Notes under the pieces: model-generated
What the model saw: only the letters and a program-made list of their open reading frames with translations
Database searches by the model: none
Told to the model about the DNA's origin: nothing
From: JALZAA01 sp035316025
GTDB lineage: Bacteria > Actinomycetota > Acidimicrobiia > IMCC26256 > JACDBD01
NCBI GenBank assembly: GCA_035316025.1
Contig: DATFXL010000024.1
Location: 1-15,005 of the forward strand
Direction of reading: 5' to 3'
DNA length: 15,005 bases
Position numbers and translations under genes: made by a program
Shown here: positions 6,929 through 13,059 of the stretch, one piece after another
Position numbering within the stretch: the stretch's first letter is position 1
Layout of the letters: each line of letters begins with the position of its first letter

Positions 6929-7381
6929 GCTTCCGTGCCTGAGACGGAATCCGTCGGCAAAGCGGGAAAGAAGGACGACAAGCAGGACAACACGGTCGAG
7001 CGCATCGCGGAGCGCGTCGGTGAGGCCATCGGCGAGGCCACCGGGAAGGCGAAGAAGGCCGTCCGCAAGGCGCGGAAGCGGGCCAAGAAGCAGGTGGCGA
7101 AGGTCCGGGCCACGGGTAAGGCCGCGGTTTCCCAGCGCAAGAAGGCCGGGGGCAAGCGGAGGGCGGCGAAGAAACCGGCGAAGAAGACCGCCAAGAAGGC
7201 CAGCGCGACGAAGAAGACCGCCAAGACCGGCGCCAAGAAGACCGGCGCAAAGAAGACGGGTGCCAAGAAATCGACGGCGAAGAAGACGACTGCCAAGAAA
7301 TCGACGGCGAAGAAGACGACTGCCAAGAAGTCGACGGCGAAGAAGGCGGCGAAGACGTCGACCGGGAAGCGCGGCCGCTGA
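6926..7381 (+). CDS. Lysine/alanine-rich histone H1-like DNA-binding protein
   Basis: This 151-residue protein is extremely basic and low in complexity. Residues 1-30 are mixed and polar (ESVGKAGKKDDKQDN). Residues 24-50 can form an amphipathic helix (VERIAERVGEAIGEATGKA). From about residue 40 the chain is dominated by Lys, Ala, Thr and Arg, ending in repeats of AKKTG, AKKST and AKKTT. Such tails occur in bacterial histone H1-like proteins and at the C-termini of actinobacterial HU. No HU fold precedes it here, so the protein is H1-like rather than HU. The likely role is non-specific DNA compaction in the nucleoid. The start is GTG 6926, or 6935, each with its own strong Shine-Dalgarno. It converges with the coiled-coil membrane protein gene across 33 bases. 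Confidence 0.78.
   Translation: MASVPETESVGKAGKKDDKQDNTVERIAERVGEAIGEATGKAKKAVRKARKRAKKQVAKVRATGKAAVSQRKKAGGKRRAAKKPAKKTAKKASATKKTAKTGAKKTGAKKTGAKKSTAKKTTAKKSTAKKTTAKKSTAKKAAKTSTGKRGR
7261..7347 (+). repeat. 30-bp in-frame tandem repeat in the H1-like tail
   Basis: The unit starting TGCCAAGAAATCGACGGCGA is present at 7261-7290 and 7291-7320 without a mismatch, and a third nearly identical copy runs 7321-7347. It encodes the decapeptide AKKSTAKKTT. Identity at the DNA level, not only the protein level, indicates recent slippage expansion. Confidence 0.9.
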
Positions 7382-7411
7382 CCGGCGGCGACGTCGATCA
7401 GCGCCGACCGG
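7382..7411. terminator. Hairpin between convergent genes
   Basis: CCGGCGGCG (7382-7390) pairs with CGCCGACCGG (7402-7411) around an 11-nt loop, leaving one bulged A. It fills almost the whole 33-base gap between the stops of the H1-like gene and the coiled-coil gene, so it could end transcription from both sides. No T-tract follows on either strand. Confidence 0.4.
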
Positions 7412-7414
7412 GAA

Positions 7415-9343
7415 TCAACCCGAGATGGTGATGGGCGGGATCAGCGTCGTCGGCGGCGGTTCGCTCGGCGGCGGCTGACTCGGTGGCGGCGTCTGCGGCG
7501 GCTGCGCCGGCGCCGGTGTCACCGGGACGGGCTGACCCCCACCAGTGGTCGGCGCGGCGGCGCCGCTGGCCGTCGCTGGTGACGGCGCCGCCGCCGGCGG
7601 CGTCCCCCGAGCAGTCGACGGCGCCGGCGACCTGAACGGCCCGGTGGTCGTCGTCGGCCCATTCGTTCCCGCCGGCGCGTCGGCGGCCTGACCGACCTGC
7701 GAGGTGTCGCCGGTCGGCGCGTCCGTGGTCGACGCCGCCCGGTGCGCAGGCTGGTTCGCGCTCGCCACGCTCGGACGGTCGGACCCGCCGCCGCGGAGGA
7801 ACATCGTCCCGCCCAGCGCGGCCATGAGCGCGAACACGACGGCCGCCGCGCCCGGTGCCGCGCGGCGCTTCAGCTTCCACTTGCCGCCACCGTTCTCCAC
7901 GCGCTTGAGCCACTCGCGGGCGGCCTTTTCGAGCTCAGCCGACTGCTCTGCACCCGTCTTCGTGAGCGCGGCGGAGATGTCCTCTTGGAGTTCTTCGATG
8001 CCATCCCGCAGCTCGACCGCGGCCGACTCGAGGCTCTCGACCCGGCTGTCGGCGCTGCGCTCGATCGTCGTGCGGGCGGCGGCGATCATCTCGCCGAGGT
8101 CGGTGGCGCGCGCCTCGGCTGCCTGCGCCAGCCGATCCTCGGCCTGCGCGAGCACGTCGAGGAGCTGGTTCTTCGTCACGACGCCGGCGTCTTTGAGCTG
8201 ACGCGTGTGCTCCTCGGCGGCGGCGCGCAACTTCGCCTCGAACCCGTCGGCGGCGGCCGCGAGCGCGGCCTCGAACTCGTGCATGCCGGGCATCGCCCCC
8301 GCTCCGGCCGGCGCGTCGTAGCCGTTCGACACCGGCGGCGACTCGGCCACTTCGGCCTCGAGTTCGGCGAGGCGGTCCTCGAGCGCGCGCTGGGCGGCGT
8401 CGGATCGGTCGACGTGCGAGTTGAGATCGGCCAAGCGTTCGTCGACGACCTTCTCGATCCCCACGGGACGGCCCTCGTGGTCGAGCCCGCGCCGGTCGGG
8501 CGTCGACCCCAACGTCGTTCCCTCCGCACCCGAAGCGCGGTCTTGCTCGATCATCGGCGCCCGATGTTCGTCTGCCGCATCGAGATCGAGCTGACGCTCC
8601 TGGGCGTCGCGCAGCTCGACCACGAGCGCGCGCACTTCGTTGATCTGATCGGTCGTGCTGGTGTGGAGGCGGGTCAGCTCGTCGAGCAGCCGCGAGTGCT
8701 CACGGACCGTGTCTTGCACCTCCCCGACGCGGGTAGCGGCGGCCGCTTCGAACGCGGCCGCGTCCTCGTCGGCGGCGCGTCGCATGGCGTCCTGCGTCTG
8801 GGTCGCCTGGGCCCGCAGCACGTCCACGGCCTCGTCGAGCTTCGCCCGGGCCGACTCCTCGAAGGCCATCGCCTGCTTGGCCGCCGCCTTCCGCATCTCG
8901 TCGTGCGACGCCGCCATGTGCTCCCGCATGCGACGTGACTCCGCCACCGCCGCCTGCTTGATCCGCTCCCGGGCGGCGGCGACCACCCGCTCGATCGCCT
9001 CGGCCTCGGCGGCGCGGAGGTTCTTGAGCTCCGAAGCCTTCGCGTTCATCGCCGCTTCCATCGCCGCCCGCTGCTCCTTCACGGCCAGCTCGAGCTCCGC
9101 CGCCTGCTCCTGTGCATCGGCGAGCCTCTCGTCCTGCTCGGCCACCCAGTGGACCCCCGAACCCCGGTCGGTGCTCACACTCTCGATGGCCTCGACCTGC
9201 TCGGCGCCAGCGCGCAGGATCTCGGCCGTCTGGACCTGGCCCTCGCTCCGCAGCATCTGGCGCTGCTGTTCCAGCGCCTCCTCGAGCTCGCGGGCGCGCC
9301 GGTTCATCGCGTCCTCGAAGGAGTAGCGACGACCTTCACGCAC
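7415..9343 (-). CDS. Long coiled-coil protein with one membrane helix and Pro-rich exported tail
   Basis: I do not recognise a family for this 642-residue protein. Residues about 12-55, 68-252, 296-334 and 355-483 are rich in Ala, Glu, Arg and Gln with heptad-like spacing and few helix breakers, as in long coiled coils. Gly/Pro-rich linkers lie at 262-295 and 336-352. KWKLKRR (488-494) is followed by a single hydrophobic helix (495-516). The last 126 residues are Pro/Thr/Ala/Ser-rich, with PPP clusters. The basic residues on the N-side predict the coil in the cytoplasm and the tail outside, possibly reaching into the cell wall. The start is GTG 9343 (GGAG about 10 nt upstream); ATG 9307 is a reasonable alternative. 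A scaffold, polar-growth or division role is possible but not shown. Confidence 0.75.
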   Translation of the reverse strand: MREGRRYSFEDAMNRRARELEEALEQQRQMLRSEGQVQTAEILRAGAEQVEAIESVSTDRGSGVHWVAEQDERLADAQEQAAELELAVKEQRAAMEAAMNAKASELKNLRAAEAEAIERVVAAARERIKQAAVAESRRMREHMAASHDEMRKAAAKQAMAFEESARAKLDEAVDVLRAQATQTQDAMRRAADEDAAAFEAAAATRVGEVQDTVREHSRLLDELTRLHTSTTDQINEVRALVVELRDAQERQLDLDAADEHRAPMIEQDRASGAEGTTLGSTPDRRGLDHEGRPVGIEKVVDERLADLNSHVDRSDAAQRALEDRLAELEAEVAESPPVSNGYDAPAGAGAMPGMHEFEAALAAAADGFEAKLRAAAEEHTRQLKDAGVVTKNQLLDVLAQAEDRLAQAAEARATDLGEMIAAARTTIERSADSRVESLESAAVELRDGIEELQEDISAALTKTGAEQSAELEKAAREWLKRVENGGGKWKLKRRAAPGAAAVVFALMAALGGTMFLRGGGSDRPSVASANQPAHRAASTTDAPTGDTSQVGQAADAPAGTNGPTTTTGPFRSPAPSTARGTPPAAAPSPATASGAAAPTTGGGQPVPVTPAPAQPPQTPPPSQPPPSEPPPTTLIPPITISG

Positions 9344-9470
9344 GGGTCAGCGCTCCGCTCGCGCCGAGACGGATGCCCACGCGGCACTCCCACAGAGTCG
9401 GTGATGTGGCTGCGACCCGTGTCGGGCTCAATCGGACGGCCTCCGCTCCGCACGTTGCCCGCCCTGGTCC

Positions 9471-9508
9471 ATTCGCAGCGGCGAATCGTGCCACAACCCC
9501 GCGAATCG
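9471..9508. promoter_or_regulatory. Three GCGAAT elements upstream of the coiled-coil gene
   Basis: ATTCGC (9471-9476) and GCGAAT (9481-9486) form an inverted pair with a 4-base spacer. GCGAATCG recurs at 9501-9508, exactly 20 bp after the copy at 9481-9488. This lies in the 207-base gap between the dehydrogenase stop and the coiled-coil gene start, so it may be an operator for the latter or part of a terminator for the dehydrogenase. I see no other feature in that gap. Confidence 0.3.
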
Positions 9509-9550
9509 GACAAGGCGACAAGCCTCCCGTCATCTTGACGTATTCGATCT

Positions 9551-10657
9551 TCAACTCGAGACCTCAAGAGGAAATGACAACGACGGAGCGCAGCACGTCG
9601 CCCGCTCCATCTTGAGGAAGGCGTCCTCCACGTCGTCAAGACCGATCGTCTCGGACACGAACCCATCGAGGTCGAACCGGCCTTGGAGGTACAGGTCGAT
9701 CAGCAGCGGGAAGTCGCGGCTGGGCAGGCAGTCGCCGTACCACGACGGCTTGAGGGCGCCGCCCCGGCCGAAGAAGTCGATCATCGGGATGTCGGGCAGC
9801 GGCATGTCCGGGGTCGGGACGCCGACCTGCACGACCGTGCCCGCGAGATCGCGCGCGTAGAACGCCTGCTCCAGCACCTCGGACTGGCCGACCGCCTCGA
9901 TGCAGACGTCGGCACCGTTGCCGTCGGTGAGCCGGCGGATGCGCTCGACCGGGTCATCCTTCGACGCGTCCACGGTGTGCGTGGCGCCGAACCGGCAGGC
10001 ACCTTCGAGCTTCCGGGGGTCAATGTCGACGGCGATGATCGTGCGGGCGCCGACGAGGCTCGCACCGGCGATGGCGGCGTCGCCGACGCCGCCGCAGCCG
10101 AACACCGCGACGGTGTCATCGCGCTGTACGCCGCCCGTGTTGAGGGCGGCGCCGAAGCCCGCCATCACGCCGCAGCCCAGGAGGCCGGCGGCCTCGGCGC
10201 GCGCGGCCGGGTCGACCTTCGTCGCCTGCCCGGCGGCGACGAGCGTCTTGTCCGCGAAGGCGCCGATGCCGAGCGCAGGCGAGAGCGTGGTCCCGTCGGC
10301 GAGCGTCGCGGGCTGCGTCGCGTTGTGCGTGGCGAAGCAGTACCAGGGCTTCCCTCGGCGGCACGCCCGGCACTCGCCGCACACGGCGCGCCAGTTGAGG
10401 ACGACGAAGTCGCCCGGCGCGACCGAGGTGACGTCGGGTCCGACCGCGTCGACGGTGCCGGCCGCCTCGTGCCCGAGGAGGTAGGGGAAGTCGTCGCCGA
10501 TGCCGCCGTCGCGGTAGTGGAGGTCGGTGTGGCACACGCCGCACGCCTGCACCGAGACGAGCGCCTCGCCGGGGCCCGGGTCGGGCACGACGACGGTCTC
10601 GATGCGCACCGGCTCCCCCTTGCCCGGCGCGATGACGCCGCGCACCTCGCTCGCCAT
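9551..10657 (-). CDS. S-(hydroxymethyl)mycothiol dehydrogenase-type zinc alcohol dehydrogenase, frameshifted C-terminus
   Basis: This medium-chain, zinc-dependent, NAD-linked dehydrogenase closely resembles actinobacterial mycothiol-dependent formaldehyde dehydrogenase (MscR/AdhE2 type), which oxidises the formaldehyde-mycothiol adduct. Catalytic zinc ligands are C42, H63/E64 and C162. Structural zinc cysteines are C93, C96, C99 and C107. The Rossmann motif is GCGGVG (187-192) with D211 for NAD. LDFF-like IDFFGRGGALK and SWYGDCLP are family hallmarks. The last 16 residues do not fit the family. Inserting one G in the GGG run at 9601-9603 restores MERGDVLRSVVV and a stop at 9564, giving 364 instead of 368 residues. 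The start is ATG 10657, without a Shine-Dalgarno but 7 nt after TAGCGT. It lies 10 bases downstream of the GNAT gene. Confidence 0.88.
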   Translation of the reverse strand: MASEVRGVIAPGKGEPVRIETVVVPDPGPGEALVSVQACGVCHTDLHYRDGGIGDDFPYLLGHEAAGTVDAVGPDVTSVAPGDFVVLNWRAVCGECRACRRGKPWYCFATHNATQPATLADGTTLSPALGIGAFADKTLVAAGQATKVDPAARAEAAGLLGCGVMAGFGAALNTGGVQRDDTVAVFGCGGVGDAAIAGASLVGARTIIAVDIDPRKLEGACRFGATHTVDASKDDPVERIRRLTDGNGADVCIEAVGQSEVLEQAFYARDLAGTVVQVGVPTPDMPLPDIPMIDFFGRGGALKPSWYGDCLPSRDFPLLIDLYLQGRFDLDGFVSETIGLDDVEDAFLKMERATCCAPSLSFPLEVSS

Positions 10658-10664
10658 GGCGCGG

Positions 10665-10670
10665 ACGCTA
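10665..10670 (-). promoter_or_regulatory. Candidate -10 box for the dehydrogenase gene
   Basis: TAGCGT on the minus strand fits TAnnnT and lies 7 nt before the ATG at 10657, as expected for a leaderless transcript. It overlaps the stop codon of the GNAT gene. If used, the dehydrogenase can be transcribed independently of that gene. Confidence 0.3.
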
Positions 10671-11429
10671 GCGCTGCGACACGCGGTGGAGCATCCACAC
10701 GTTCGGTTCCCAGTATCGACCGGTCCCCTCACGTACCTCGAGGGGTGCGAGCCCGCCGGGGAAGACGTACTCACCGTCGGCCGGGAACTGCATGCCCGTC
10801 CACTCCGCCCACTCGTCGACCGAGCCGGTGATCTGCATCGAGCGCGGCTCGGGCCGGAGCGTCGTCGCGTCCATGCGCACGTGCACGCGCAACCACGGGT
10901 CGAACGGAAGCCCGTCGTCGCGCGACCAGGCGACGTACCGCTCGATGGGGATGAGCGGATAGCGGTCCTTCCAGCTCGGCCGGACGGGTGCGACGAGCGC
11001 GTCGAATCCGGCGCCGGCGGCCCGGTCGGCCATGGCGCCGATCACGATCCGGCTCAGACCGCGTCCCCGTTGGTCGGGGACCACTTCGGCGGCGAGCGCC
11101 GACAGCACGGTCGGCGGCGCGGACTCGCGCACGGCGCGCAGCCCCATGGCGTCGATGCCGGCGGGCAGGTCGTCGAGCGTCCCGTTCCAGCGGAACGGGA
11201 TCGTGCGTCCGCGGGCGACGGCGCGCGCGGCGGCGGCGTCCCAGACGAGGAACTGCAGATGCGCGTAGCGCGGCACGAGCGCGCCGAAGTACTCGCCGCT
11301 CACGTCGCCGTGCAGGTTGTACTCGGGCCACACGTCGAGGAACGCGGCCTCGGCCTGGTCCCACAGGTCGGGGCGCTCCTCGGCGGTCACGATCGCGAGG
11401 CCACGCTCCGTGGCGGGAGTGTCACGCAC
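10668..11429 (-). CDS. GNAT-like N-acetyltransferase
   Basis: This 253-residue protein fits the GCN5-related N-acetyltransferase fold loosely. The best match is VVPDQRGRGLSRIVIGAMADRA (residues 117-138), where QRGRG corresponds to the acetyl-CoA pyrophosphate-binding Q/R-x-x-G-x-G/A motif at the start of the following helix. The preceding strand (VLSALAAEVV) and the earlier YAHLQFLVWD segment also suit the fold. The C-terminal half (about 150-253) carries SWKDRYPLIPIERYVAW and many Trp/Pro residues, is not typical GNAT, and probably defines a subfamily. The substrate is unknown. The GTG at 11429 is the only reasonable start after the upstream intergenic stretch; no Shine-Dalgarno is visible. 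It is divergent from 11493 and just upstream of the mycothiol-type dehydrogenase. Confidence 0.72.
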   Translation of the reverse strand: MRDTPATERGLAIVTAEERPDLWDQAEAAFLDVWPEYNLHGDVSGEYFGALVPRYAHLQFLVWDAAAARAVARGRTIPFRWNGTLDDLPAGIDAMGLRAVRESAPPTVLSALAAEVVPDQRGRGLSRIVIGAMADRAAGAGFDALVAPVRPSWKDRYPLIPIERYVAWSRDDGLPFDPWLRVHVRMDATTLRPEPRSMQITGSVDEWAEWTGMQFPADGEYVFPGGLAPLEVREGTGRYWEPNVWMLHRVSQR

Positions 11430-11441
11430 GCGATGAGTCTC

Positions 11442-11468
11442 GCGGGAGCGACGGTCCACCGCTCGCGC
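11442..11468. promoter_or_regulatory. Imperfect inverted repeat between divergent genes
   Basis: GCGGGAGCG (11442-11450) and CGCTCGCGC (11460-11468) are mirror arms with eight of nine positions pairing, around a 9-base spacer. The repeat sits in the 63-base gap between the divergent GNAT gene and the 11493 gene, where an operator serving both would be expected. In GC-rich DNA such repeats also arise by chance. Confidence 0.3.
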
Positions 11469-11492
11469 AATGCAGTCGGTCAGGATTGTGCC

Positions 11493-12230
11493 GTGCCTGG
11501 CTGGGTGTGGCTCTGCGGACTGGTGTTGATCGCGGCGGCGGGGTGGCTGACGTGCGCGCTCGTCGCCCGGCGCGCCGCGCGCAACGAGCGACGCATGCGC
11601 ACGGACGTCCAACGTCGAGCCCAGGCCGAGAAGGTGTCGGTGTGGCAGGAGCCGCCCGCCGATCCGCAACCGGTGGCGTTGCTCAACCACTCCGAGGGGC
11701 CGGTCTACGACGCCGTCGCGACGTTCGTGTTCGTCGACGGCACCGGCCCGGCCCGCGGCGAGGAGATCGCATCCGAGCGAGTCGGTTGGCGGGTCAGGGT
11801 CGGCGTGATCCCGCCCGGCCGGTGGCGGGTACGCGTCGACGGCGGGTGGAACGGCTTGTACTCGCGCCTCGGCGTCGAGGTCGCGTTCACCGATTGCGCC
11901 GGCGAGCACTGGGTGCGGCGCGCCGACGGCCGACTGGAGCAGTTGCCGCGCGGCGCGTTCGAGTACTTCGAGCTGTCCCGCTCGCTGGACCGCACGCCAC
12001 CCGAGCACGACGACGCCCTCCGGCGCGCGGTCGACCATCGCGCCCGCGTCCAGGCCTTCTTCGTCGGCGACAGTCATGACCGGCGGTGGTCGGCCCGCTG
12101 CGCCTGCGGTTGGCTCGTGACGACTGCGACCCACCTGGCGGCGTGCGACGAGTTCGCCCGTCATCACCGCGAGGCCAACGGGTCGGTGGCGTGGCGCGCC
12201 GACGCTGCTTCCGGCCGCGCCGCTGCCTGA
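11493..12230 (+). CDS. Membrane-anchored protein of unknown function with C-terminal Cys/His motif
   Basis: This 245-residue protein has an N-terminal membrane helix (about 3-25, GWVWLCGLVLIAAAGWLTCAL) followed by Arg-rich residues 26-42, predicting a cytoplasmic body. Residues 60-150 look like a beta-rich domain with VALLNHSEGPVYDAVATF, IPPGRWRVRV and VEVAFTDCAGEHWVRRADG; the pattern F-T-D-x-x-G-x-x-W-x-R recurs in actinobacterial proteins of unknown function. The last 50 residues contain WSARCACGW (C203, C205), then H214, C218, H224 and H225, a possible metal site. The start is GTG 11493; AGGA lies about 8 nt upstream. I cannot name a family or function. It is divergent from the GNAT gene and convergent with the DUF7144 gene. 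Confidence 0.68.
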   Translation: MPGWVWLCGLVLIAAAGWLTCALVARRAARNERRMRTDVQRRAQAEKVSVWQEPPADPQPVALLNHSEGPVYDAVATFVFVDGTGPARGEEIASERVGWRVRVGVIPPGRWRVRVDGGWNGLYSRLGVEVAFTDCAGEHWVRRADGRLEQLPRGAFEYFELSRSLDRTPPEHDDALRRAVDHRARVQAFFVGDSHDRRWSARCACGWLVTTATHLAACDEFARHHREANGSVAWRADAASGRAAA

Positions 12231-12340
12231 GCGCCGACCGCGGAGTCTCACGGCGGGCGCGGCGGCACGGAGTCGAGCGGCACCAGATCCCAGTTCCCGC
12301 GTTCGCCCATCACCGCCGTCAACCCCAAGTTTCCGGACGC

Positions 12341-12378
12341 GGAACGGGCGGCCCCGTCGGCGGGACCGCCCGTGTTCC
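12341..12378. terminator. Strong hairpin between convergent genes
   Basis: GGAACGGGCGG-C-CCCG (12341-12356) pairs with CGGG-A-CCGCCC-GT-GTTCC (12361-12378) around a 4-base loop: about 15 base pairs with one C/A mismatch and a 2-base bulge. It begins 13 bases after the DUF7144 stop on the minus strand and about 110 bases after the stop of the plus-strand gene, so it is best placed to end the DUF7144 transcript. No T-tract follows. The rest of the gap 12231-12340 shows nothing I can name. Confidence 0.6.
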
Positions 12379-12391
12379 GATGGCCAAAGGC

Positions 12392-12808
12392 TCAGACGAC
12401 GCTGCGTTCCGGTCCGCCGTACTGGGCGAGGCCGTAGATGACCAGCACGGACAGGAGCACCACCAGGAACGAGTAGACGGGGTGCGGCCCGAAGATCACC
12501 GGCAGCTGGGCGAGCGCGGCCAGGGTGGCCATGAGGATGCCGAACCAGCGGGCGACCTGGTTCCGGGCTAGCACGCCGAAGCCGGCGATCACCTCGAGGA
12601 TCCCGAGGATGAAGATGACCCAGCCCCACCCGGTGACGTTCCCGATGACGACGGTCCCGTTGTCCCGCGCCGTCACGTAGATGTTGTCGCCGGCGATCAT
12701 CGTGAGCCCCAGCACGGCGCTGAAGAAGCCGACGACCACCAGCAACACGAAGGCGAAGAACAGCCAGCCCTCACCCTTCTCGTACGTTTCGTACCCCGTC
12801 GTGGACAT
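12392..12808 (-). CDS. DUF7144-type four-helix membrane protein
   Basis: This 138-residue membrane protein has four hydrophobic segments: WLFFAFVLLVVVGFFSAVLGL, WGWVIFILGILEVIAGFGVLA, ARWFGILMATLAALAQLPVI and YSFLVVLLSVLVIYGLA. The spacing and the G-W-x-x-x-x-x-G-x-x-x-x-x-x-G-x-x-x-L pattern match the actinobacterial DUF7144 family of small membrane proteins, whose function is unknown. The loop after helix one (IAGDNIYVTARDNGTVVIGNVTG) is probably extracellular. The ATG at 12808 is chosen because the family begins with a short polar lead (STTGYETYEKGEGW); GGAGG lies about 11 nt upstream, a little far. The 251-base gap up to 13060 separates it from the divergent glucosaminidase gene and must hold both promoters, though I could not pick out convincing boxes. 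Confidence 0.82.
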   Translation of the reverse strand: MSTTGYETYEKGEGWLFFAFVLLVVVGFFSAVLGLTMIAGDNIYVTARDNGTVVIGNVTGWGWVIFILGILEVIAGFGVLARNQVARWFGILMATLAALAQLPVIFGPHPVYSFLVVLLSVLVIYGLAQYGGPERSVV

Positions 12809-13059
12809 TTGTCTGTGTCCCTCCCGGCCGCCTCGATCCGGACGGCGTATCGACAAACTCGGCGCCGCGGATCGTATGCGCCACTCCATCGACACTCGTG
12901 GATGGCTGGGCGTTTCGTCGCGTCGCGCACTGCCCGGCATGGAATTGCGCGGCCCCGGCTGTTACCGTTCCCGGCCAGGCGGGCGCCCGTAGGCGGAGCG
13001 GGAGCGGGCAGGAAGGCGTTCGTCGGCGATACCGGTCCAAACGGGCCGTCACATCACTG

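Noticed and set aside
6844..7326. A minus-strand frame of strikingly hydrophobic Phe/Val/Ala repeats, resembling a membrane protein
   Set aside because: It is the complement of AAG/GCC lysine/alanine codons of the H1-like tail, which read as CTT/GGC-type hydrophobic codons. No Shine-Dalgarno supports it, whereas the plus strand has two.
7261..7347. CRISPR-like regularly spaced repeat
   Set aside because: The repeats are contiguous, in frame and encode a lysine-rich peptide, with no unique spacers.
7742..8938. Plus-strand frame of nearly 400 codons opposite the coiled-coil gene
   Set aside because: The Arg/Gly/His-rich composition lacks any motif, whereas the minus strand shows heptads, a membrane helix and a coherent architecture.
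12231..12629. Minus-strand open frame upstream of the GNAT gene, antisense to the 11493 gene and into the DUF7144 gene
   Set aside because: It is the open extension of the GNAT frame. The GNAT similarity starts after 11429, and the opposite strand holds better supported genes.
12809..13059. A c-di-AMP (ydaO) riboswitch or ECF promoter before the glucosaminidase gene
   Set aside because: Such riboswitches often precede actinobacterial cell-wall hydrolases, but I did not find the conserved blocks. GGAAT at 12941 and GTT at 12961 are spaced a little short for an ECF promoter, so I leave both uncalled.
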